A stretch of DNA of 64,000 nucleotides from Blepharisma stoltei (Eukaryota; Ciliophora; Heterotrichea; Heterotrichida; Blepharismidae), in assembly GCA_914767885.1 (NCBI GenBank), contig CAJZBQ010000056.1, positions 1,225,622-1,289,621 of the forward strand, in the 5' to 3' direction. Under the pieces are notes generated by a model. That model did no database searches and was not told where the DNA came from. It saw nothing but the letters and a program-made list of their open reading frames with translations. The translations under genes and the position numbers were made by a program. Positions 55,030-64,000 of this stretch are shown here, one piece after another; the stretch's first letter is position 1; each line of letters opens with the position of its first letter.

Positions 55030-55380
55030 TGACTAACATCACAATCCCAAAAATGGAACAGAGTCAAAATGGTGACATCATGAGCATTTCCTATCCACAA
55101 TCCTAAATAGACCATCAATCATCCTGGCCAGTGCTTCTAACCAGGCACTATGCTGTCGCCATTGCCTGACTCAGCTCCTATGCTTTTTCCGCCTAAGAGT
55201 CACCCTACTCGAATGTGTTGAGTGGTAAAATCCTGATAATTTTGATGCACTGTGAAGCAATTCCTCTGGCTATTCCCAAAATTTAAACCATTATTGCTGT
55301 AAGAGAAAACAAACCCCAATAAAATTCCATGAGGGAGAAAAAAATAGCAGAACTAATTTCTCTGCCATTTTATTTATTGG
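55030..55380. mobile_element. SINE-like repeat copy 8
   Basis: Diverged relative of copy 5, sharing TGACTCAGCTCCT, AAAATTCCATGAGGGAGA and the CTAATTTCTCTGCCATTTTA end. Imperfect flanking repeats GGGTTTTGAAGCATTAAAT / GGGCTTTATGAAGCAATTT. 55381-55607 after it is AT-rich promoter-like sequence. Confidence 0.65.
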
Positions 55381-55607
55381 GCTTTATGAAGCAATTTTAT
55401 CTTGAGTTTTTTTATAAAATTATTAATAAATATAAGATTTGTATCATAACTACATCTAAAATTCAAAAGAATAGCTAGAAAGTTAGTTTATAATTATAAA
55501 AAATATTGTAGCCTATTGCATTTTACTATTATAAAAACTCCAGTAAAAATTATTTGTACTGTCTAAAAGAAAATCCTTTTAGCACCTCATTCAATTTATT
55601 CACATAA

Positions 55608-56874
55608 ATGGAAGGCTTAAATATACATCCTGAAGTCGCAGAACTTTATCCTGAGCTTCTAGAAATCAGAAGAGGGTTCCACAAAAATCCAGAACTATTA
55701 TTCGAACTTCCCAAAACCAGCGCTTTTATAATAATCCTCATAAAAATAAATTAATTCAGCATTTCCCTTAAAATATTTTACTTTATAAATAATTAAAAAT
55801 GGTATAGAATATCTTCAGTCTTTAAATATTGAAGTACATACAGAAGTCGGGAAAATTGGAGTTGTAGGAGTTATCAGAGGAGAAGGCCCTTGCATTCTAT
55901 TAAGAGCAGATATGGACGCTCTTCCTATAGAAGAGCTAAAAGAATCGGATTACAAGTCTTCTAATCCTGGAGCAATGCATGCCTGCGGCCATGATGCCCA
56001 TATGGCAATGCTTTTAGTAGCTGCTAAAGTCATTTCAAGGCATCGTGACAAGGTAAAAGGAAGCATAAAATTCATGTTCCAGCCAGCTGAAGAAGGCGGT
56101 CATGGTGCCAGATTTATGAGAGACGACCCTTTATATCCTATCTTAGACTCAGAACCTCGCGTAGACGAAGTCTACGCAATCCACGTCGAACCTCAAATGA
56201 AATCAGGCGATTTCTTTTGTTCAGACAAATTTTCATCATCTTGCTGTGACGATTTTTCTATAGAAATCCATGGCAAAGGAGGTCATGGCTCAGCCCCATT
56301 CCTCTGTATAGACCCTGTTGTAATTGCTTCAGAGCTAGTTCTTGCATTACAAACCATTGTACCTCGGAATATTAATACCAAATACCAGTCAGTTATATCA
56401 GTTTGCTCTATAAAGGCAGGGGAAACTTATAATGCGATCCCTGATTCTTGTATTTTGTTAGGGACTATAAGGACTTATGAAAAAGAGGTCAGAGAACAAA
56501 TCATTCAGAGGGCTACTGAAATTTGTGAAGGACTTGGGATAGCGAATAATACTAAGATCACTTTTAAAATAGACCCAGGCTATGGAGCGATAATTAATGA
56601 CCCGAAATGCATAGAAAAATCAGTGGATACGTTTAAAAAAGTGTCACCTAATGCGGTTAGGTATATGGGGTATCCAATGTATGGAGAAGATTTCAGCTAT
56701 TTAACTGATGTAAGACCAGGGTGCTTTATTGGGTTAGGGTGTAATCCTGGAGAGAGAGGAGCAGTGCTACATTCCCCGAATTTTAATATAGACGAAAGAG
56801 CTATGATGATAGGGTCTTCTTGGTTTATCCAGTTGATTAATGATCAATTGTGTAGCAATGAAGACTTAATTTAA
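55608..56874 (+). CDS. M20-family amidohydrolase (IAA-amino-acid / hippurate hydrolase type)
   Basis: Zinc-dependent aminoacylase-like hydrolase, 399 aa. Motifs: LLEIRRGFHKNPELLFELPK, LLRADMDALPIEE, GAMHACGHDAHMAMLL, MFQPAEEGGHGARFM, IHGKGGHGSAP, and C-terminal GEDFSYL. Metal ligands Cys/His (ACGHD), Glu-Glu (PAEEGG) and the late His region are present. A 67-bp IES (55727-55793) is removed to give TSAFKNGIEYLQSL and 400 codons. Natural substrate unknown. Confidence 0.9.
55727..55793. other. IES (67 bp) in M20 hydrolase
   Basis: In-phase TAs at 55727 and 55794. Confidence 0.85.
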
Positions 56875-56978
56875 ATTATAATGAGATTATTCATTTATTA
56901 TGTAATAAGAAAAACTGATTAATGATAAATTGGTTAGCAATGAAGACTTAATTTGAATTATAATGAGATTATTCATTT
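56835..56978. repeat. Tandem duplication of a gene 3' end (two copies of about 62 bp)
   Basis: 56835-56895 (last codons and stop of the M20 gene) is repeated at 56917-56978 with few changes; in the second copy the stop TAA has become TGA. Confidence 0.8.
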
Positions 56979-57149
56979 TAATAAAGACCACGATTTCCTT
57001 TTTATTATAACGAATTTACTATAAAATTGCCATTTTTTGATGATTATTCCAAATATTCTAAACTTCTTTGATTTATTTTTTTTTATTTTTAAAATTAATT
57101 AATTCTTATTCAATTTAAAACGTAAACCTAAAATCGTGCCTTAAATATC

Positions 57150-58448
<1,299 letters not shown>

Positions 58449-58535
58449 AAATAATAGATAGTAGTTAAATTTACTTGAGCATAGCTAGCTTGACTAAAAA
58501 TTTAGAAATTTATTTTGTATTGCAATAATAGAAGT

Positions 58536-59430
58536 ATGACAGAACTAACCTTAAGAAATAAATCAGCTGAGATTTTGAGCAGACCAAACAATTCAGAATT
58601 AGAGATGGATGCCATAGCAACTTTTTCAGCGCCTCAAATCAATCCTAATCTTTATGGCCCACCACTAATGCAAGCTTGCCAAAATTATCTTAATGCTTAT
58701 CAACAATGAACATATCTTTATTTTCTTAGAGAAGATAGCAATAGAAGTAATTTAATTATTTATAACACTGAAACTGAAACCCAAGAAATCAAAACCTTGC
58801 AGAATTGACAACCACAAAACTTTTCCACTTGCATAACTCAACAAGCTATTCTGTTTAGCTAATTCAGGATGATTTCATTTTACAGTGCTAATTTCTACAA
58901 ATGGTGGAGTCGAATAAGCTGCCATCTGGAACTCCTTCTGAAGGATCATCATGCATCTATTTCAACAAAAGTGTCTATTGCTTTGGAGGATACAATGGAG
59001 GCAAGCTAGCTCTATCTAATAGATTTGATTTAGATGAGAATCGATAAATTGAATTAACTCCAATGCTAAAAGTTGATTTCATATGCCATAGTATAATGAT
59101 TAATGGGAATATTTTGATTTCAGGATATTTTAAAAGAAATCTTTTGTTATACTCAATTGATATTGACTCTTTCTCGATAATTCCTTATAAGTTTGCAGAA
59201 TATAAAAGAAAGATCCTGATAAATGCAGAGAGTCTTTATTTGATTGAATGCCTTGGATCAATCTATAAAAGCGAATTTAGAAGTTACACGAATTGGAGAC
59301 CAGTAAAAAAGCAGAAACCTATTGCACTATTTCTCAAGTGTATTGTTCATATAATAAAGGGTTTATATACATTGGAATAGAAAGATCTAACTATTTCAAG
59401 TTCGATTTAAATGAAAAGAGATTGATTAAA
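58536..59430 (+). pseudogene. Kelch-repeat pseudogene
   Basis: Starts MTELTLRNKSAEILSRPNNS and later shows Kelch features (VYCFGGYNGGKLALSNRFDL DENR). The Kelch Trp after DENR is TAA (59046-59048) where UGA/UGG is expected; there are further stops at about 58860, 58916 and 59378 and a frame slip before YFKFDLNEKRLIKL. Upstream UGA codons still fit Trp. Relic near the telomere. 59431-59842 holds only AT-rich remnants. Confidence 0.7.
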
Positions 59431-59842
59431 TTAACAACCTAATGAAATGGTAAGTTAAAAATTATAATTAGTATCCTAGGAATTACCTGACAAGTTCTGC
59501 CTCTTTTTTGATTGGCTTAATTCTTGAAGAATTGAATTTGAAGCAAAATAAAATTGTTTTTGTCAGAAATTCTTACTACTATTTATCTTCAAAATTGAAT
59601 TGTGTCAATCCATTTTCGCCACTAAGCTCTTTGCTTTTTTAAATTGTTGTGCCTTTCTCGCAAATTGCAGTAAACAAACGGATTGGGTCTCTCCTTAACC
59701 CTAAATATTGAGTGTATATTCTATTTTAAATTTTTTAACTAAACAAATTTAGAGCAAAAATAAATTCTTTAAATAATCAATTTGCTAATTTTAGTCCACT
59801 TAAATTATAATTTAATGCATAGAAAAACTGTATGTTTAATTA

Positions 59843-60862
59843 TTAAGAATTTTTCTCAAGGACAAAATACTGAAAAGTTGGCCATCTATCAACTTTACTT
59901 GTATCTATAACATCAAATAATTCTGTTATAAGCATCACATATATTGCATTTTTTTCTTCTTCATTTCTTTTAATTGCTCTTTGCAACGCTCCTTTTAAAA
60001 AATAAGCCTCAAGGTTTTTAAGTTCATTCATTATTTCAACTCTAATCTCTTCTGGGAGATTGTCAAAATAAAGTTCGTTATCGTCCAAATGGGGAAATGA
60101 AATAACCTTATACAAATCTGAAATTTCATTTAAAGCTCTTTGAATTTCTTCATAGCTTCTTCCGTATCATGGAACTGTTATGCTTCTTTTTTCATCTTCT
60201 GTGATATAGCCCTTACGAAATGCGTTTTCTACAGTTGTATTTATAATCGCGCCAAATGAATTTATTATTGGTGAATTTTCTAATAAAATTTGTACTATTA
60301 ATTGGCCTGAATTGGTAAGTTCTTTATGTCTGTTGCGAAGAAGGATAACCAAATCATCATGAGCAAGGCTATAGGCTAAATTTTTAAAATCTGGGTCGCT
60401 TGAAGACGAAGGGATTGCATGATCTGGCGCACTAAGAGGTTGAGAAAGTCAATGAAATGCTGCTGAAGTAAACCCTATATGGACAGAGTTATTGGGCAAA
60501 ATTTGATCATAAAATGAGCGACCAACAGTCAAGAAATATACATTTGGGAGCTTTAAATAGGATTCCTCAGACTCCAAAATAGTTTTAAAAGTTTTTGTTC
60601 ATTCATTCTCTGGCAAATCGTTGTGAATGACCAGAATTTGGTTGAAAGAATTCTCTCGAATTTTTGATAGAGCTCTTCTTAAAAAGACCATAGAATTATA
60701 CCCCTCAGATGAGCCATAGTCAGCAATTACAATCTGCTCACTTGTAGAGCTTCTAGCATGTTCTAGACTCTCCATAAAAACATCTGATAGCTTCATCAAC
60801 AGCGTCCTTTGGTAAAGGGACCCTTCGTTGTAACCATGGAGAGCATAGCCACCAGTTGACAT
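59843..60862 (-). CDS. SABATH-type SAM-dependent carboxyl methyltransferase
   Basis: 339 aa, no IES or intron. N-terminal MSTGGYALHGYNEGSLYQ, SAM site EQIVIADYGSSEGYNSMVFL (equivalent to the family's VADLGCSSGPN), HNDLPENEW (family NDLPxNDF; Trp = UGA), VGRSFYDQILPNNSVHIGFT SAAFHWLS (family GSFY..LFP..S.H...S...LHWLS). Enzymes of this family methylate carboxyl groups of small molecules in plants and some microbes. Intact despite lying 1.3 kb from the telomere; a decayed copy lies next to it. Confidence 0.85.
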
Positions 60863-60975
60863 TTATTAGTTTATTAGTATAAAATGATGCTTTATCAGCG
60901 ATTATACGCTTTCTTTAGCTTATTTAAAACTTTTGACAATGATAATTTGAGCAATGCTAAATTTTCATTTTATTT

Positions 60976-61955
60976 CACCAACCGTAATAGTTAATAAAAT
61001 TCATTATAAAAGGGTTTTTTAAAGTTTTATTTACAATAGCACCAATCGAGCACGTTGCTGATACATCTTCATATAAAAACTGCATAATTAATCGTCCTGA
61101 GCTTATAAGCTCTTTATGACGATTATGAAGAAAGGTTACTAACTGCCCCTCCCCTCCCCTCCGTGATGAACAAAACCATTGGAAACATCCCTATTTTTTG
61201 CTCAAAAGCCCATACTCCGTGAGTGAACAAATAGAAAAAAAATTTTATGAAAAAGATTTGATATATAAGTGATAATTAGTATAATGAAATCTAGTGCTAA
61301 CTCTATTTAATTTTAAATAAATTGCGCTTTAAAATATAAATCTTATAAATTAAATAAATATTTACTTCTTTTCGAAAAACAAAATCTATAAAATTTATAT
61401 ATAAATTGTTTTAAAACAAAAAATTAAACTCCGTGAACAAATTTTTTTGTTCACTCAAGGAAGGGGGAGTAAATAATTATTTGCAAGGTTATAAGCTAGT
61501 CTTTAAAACTCTAGGTCAAGAAAGGAATAATATGATTAGTGCACTGAGCTGAGAGGTTAAAACAGCCAATGAAGTGCTTCTGAAGCAAACCCTATATGGA
61601 AAGAACTATTGGGTAAAATTTGGTCATAAAATGGGCAACCAACAGTTAAAAAATACATTTGGGAGCTTTAAATATGATTCTTCAGAATCCAAAATCGTTT
61701 TAAAATATTTTACTCATTCATTCTTTGGTAAATCGTTGTGAACGACTATAAATTTCTTGAATTTTTTTAAGCCTTCTTTAAAAGCATAGAATTATGCCCC
61801 TTTGGATGAGTTATAATCAGAATTTCAGTCTGCTCGCTTCTAGAGCTGCTACATCTTCTAGACTTCTCATAAAAAATCTATAGTTTCATCAGCAGCATTC
61901 TTCGATAAAGCGACCCTTTATTGCAACCTTGGAGAACACAGCCGCCTGTGGACAT
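60976..61955 (-). pseudogene. Decayed duplicate of the SABATH methyltransferase
   Basis: Same gene as 59843-60862 at the DNA level (GGCGGCTGTGTTCTCCAAGG start against GGTGGCTATGCTCTCCATGG), with many frameshifts and stops, and a family-A MITE inserted at 61140-61469. The 3' part after the MITE continues to about 60976. Confidence 0.8.
61140..61469 (-). mobile_element. Family-A MITE (330 bp) in the methyltransferase pseudogene
   Basis: TA-bounded; ends CCCCTCCGTGATGAACAAAA and TTTGTTCACTCAAGGAAGGG; same orientation as 8534-8926, moderately decayed core. Confidence 0.85.
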
Positions 61956-62129
61956 TTATCGTGAAAAATAAAAAATTAGTTAAAAAGTCAATGATTTAAT
62001 ACCTTCAAGATACTGTTTTCGTTCTTTAATTTATTAAATCATAATAAAATGATAAACAACAATTACTATCGTTGTAAGAACTGTAAATCTGACTAAAAGA
62101 GGTGTGAAAATCAAATATGCATTTGAAAA

Positions 62130-64000
62130 GGTGTTAGGGTGTTAGGGTGTTAGGGTGTTAGGGTGTTAGGGTGTTAGGGTGTTAGGGTGTTAGGGTGTTA
62201 GGGTGTTAGGGTGTTAGGGTGTTAGGGTGTTAGGGTGTTAGGGTGTTAGGGTGTTAGGGTGTTAGGGTGTTAGGGTGTTAGGGGTGTTAGGGGTGTTAGG
62301 GTGTTAGGGTGTTAGGGTGTTAGGGTGTTTAGGGGTGTTAGGGTGTTAGGGTGGTGTTAGGGTGTTAGGGTGTTAGGGTGTTAGGGTGTTAGGGTGTTAG
62401 GGTGTTAGGGTGTTAGGGTGTTAGGGTGTTAGGGTGTTAGGGTGTTAGGGTGTTAGGGTGTTAGGGTGTTAGGGTGTTAGGGTGTTAGGGTGTTAGGGTG
62501 TTAGGGTGTTAGGGTGTTAGGGTGTTAGGGTGTTAGGGTGTTAGGGTGTTAGGGTGTTAGGGTGTTAGGGTGTTAGGGTGTTAGGGTGTTAGGGTGTTAG
62601 GGTGTTAGGGTGTTAGGGTGTTAGGGTGTTAGGGTGTTAGGGTGTTAGGGTGTTAGGGTGTTAGGGTGTTAGGGTGTTAGGGTGTTAGGGTGTTAGGGTG
62701 TTAGGGTGTTAGGGTGTTAGGGTGTTAGGGTGTTAGGGTGTTAGGGTGTTAGGGTGTTAGGGTGTTAGGGTGTTAGGGTGTTAGGGTGTTAGGGTGTTAG
62801 GGTGTTAGGGTGTTAGGGTGTTAGGGTGTTAGGGTGTTAGGGTGTTAGGGTGTTAGGGTGTTAGGGTGTTAGGGTGTTAGGGTGTTAGGGTGTTAGGGTG
62901 TTAGGGTGTTAGGGTGTTAGGGTGTTAGGGTGTTAGGGTGTTAGGGTGTTAGGGTGTTAGGGTGTTAGGGTGTTAGGGTGTTAGGGTGTTAGGGTGTTAG
63001 GGTGTTAGGGTGTTAGGGTGTTAGGGTGTTAGGGTGTTAGGGTGTTAGGGTGTTAGGGTGTTAGGGTGTTAGGGTGTTAGGGTGTTAGGGTGTTAGGGTG
63101 TTAGGGTGTTAGGGTGTTAGGGTGTTAGGGTGTTAGGGTGTTAGGGTGTTAGGGTGTTAGGGTGTTAGGGTGTTAGGGTGTTAGGGGTGTTAGGGTGTTA
63201 GGGTGTTAGGGTGTTAGGGTGTTAGGGTGTTAGGGTGTTAGGGTGTTAGGGTGTTAGGGTGTTAGGGTGTTAGGGTGTTAGGGTGTTAGGGTGTTAGGGT
63301 GTTAGGGTGTTAGGGTGTTAGGGTGTTAGGGTGTTAGGGTGTTAGGGTGTTAGGGTGTTAGGGTGTTAGGGTGTTAGGGTGTTAGGGTTTAGGGTGTTAG
63401 GGTGTTAGGGTGTTAGGGTGTTAGGGTGTTAGGGTGTTAGGGTGTTAGGGTGTTAGGGTGTTAGGGTGTTAGGGTGTTAGGGTGTTAGGGTGTTAGGGTG
63501 TTAGGGTGTTAGGGTGTTAGGGGTGTTAGGGGTGTTAGGGTGTTAGGGTGTTAGGGTGTTAGGGTGTTAGGGTGTTAGGGTGTTAGGGTTAGGGTGTTAG
63601 GGTGTTAGGGTGTTAGGGTGTTAGGGTGTTAGGGTGTTAGGGTGTTAGGGTGTTAGGGTGTTAGGGTGTTAGGGTGTTAGGGTGTTAGGGTGTTAGGGTG
63701 TTAGGGTTAGGGTGTTAGGGTGTTAGGGTGTTAGGGTGTTAGGGGTGTTAGGGTGGTGTTAGGGTGTTAGGGTGGTTAGGGTGTTAGGGTGTTAGGGTGT
63801 TAGGGTGTTAGGGTGTTAGGGTGTTAGGTGTTTGGGTGTTAGGGTGTTAGGGTGTTAGGGTGTTTAGGGTGTTAGGGTTAGGGTGTTAGGGTGTTAGGGT
63901 GTTAGGGTGTTAGGGTGTTAGGGTGTTAGGGGTGGTTAGGGTGTTAGGGTGTTAGGGTGTTAGGGTGTTAGGGTGTTTGGGTGTTAGGGTGTTAGGGTGT
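62130..64000 (+). repeat. Telomere, (TGTTAGGG)n
   Basis: About 1.87 kb of the 8-bp unit to the window end, G-rich strand running toward the chromosome end. Variant units (GGGGTGTTAG, GGGTTAGGG, GGTGGTGTTAG, TGTTTGGG) cluster at 62281-62355 and after about 63390. Much longer than the short telomeres usual for macronuclear ciliate DNA. Confidence 0.97.

Noticed and set aside
62130-64000. CRISPR-like or satellite array
   Set aside because: The unit is an 8-bp telomere repeat with no spacers.

Overview
This window reads as germline (micronuclear) DNA of a heterotrich ciliate, most likely Blepharisma or a close relative. Four lines of evidence agree. (1) The right end, from about 62130, is 1.87 kb of TGTTAGGG telomere repeats. 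(2) UGA stands at conserved Trp positions in nearly every gene and only UAA/UAG terminate; Stentor, which I recall as having the same telomere unit, uses the standard code. (3) Spliceosomal introns are 15 nt GT..AG. (4) About thirty coding regions are interrupted by TA-bounded segments that carry stops and frameshifts, and removing them between TA dinucleotides (one TA kept) restores domain-complete reading frames. These are internal eliminated sequences (IESs), normally cut out when the somatic macronucleus develops. In more than twenty genes the gene length after removal is an exact multiple of three. || Layout. 1-9.0 kb: NVL-type AAA ATPase, C2/Pro-rich protein, Tudor-like-domain protein, three small unknown genes, a Yip1-family membrane protein. 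9.0-10.7 kb: a repeat-filled gap. 10.7-17 kb: calcium-dependent protein kinase, an unknown gene, and a UBL-ankyrin-PH-pseudokinase fusion. 17-27 kb: repeat, unknown gene, CDP-alcohol phosphotransferase, coiled-coil gene, F-box/FBA gene, ATG13-like autophagy gene. 28-36 kb: PP2C, aquaporin, RCC1-repeat protein, short genes, RING-H2 membrane protein, tRNA-Leu(CAA). 36-41 kb: peroxiredoxin-like protein lacking the peroxidatic Cys, putative mitochondrial protein, MAK/RCK kinase. 41-48.6 kb: acyl-CoA oxidase carrying a 5-kb Mutator-like transposon. 48.8-58.5 kb: B-box/Kelch protein, RING protein, ADP-ribosylglycohydrolase, M20 amidohydrolase, PRMT1. 58.5-62.1 kb: subtelomeric zone with a Kelch pseudogene, an intact SABATH-type methyltransferase and its decayed copy. 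|| Mobile DNA is the main theme. Four families of short MITE-like IESs (A-D) differ inside and in their inverted repeats, but most share a terminal cap TA-ACTCCCC. A GC-rich SINE-like family with long target-site duplications recurs at least seven times, twice inside IESs. Two small GC-rich fold-back elements share a TATAGnGCTTTCCC end. The autonomous MULE has about 920-bp terminal inverted repeats, a 9-bp target duplication, a DDE transposase and a USP-like cysteine peptidase tail, and sits exactly on the edge of an older IES. || The genes themselves are ordinary somatic functions (signalling kinases, autophagy, lipid and amino-acid metabolism, ribosome biogenesis). Intergenic gaps are short and AT-rich. 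The window can only be read once the eliminated DNA is removed. All boundaries here come from reading frames and TA positions, not from comparison with a macronuclear assembly.
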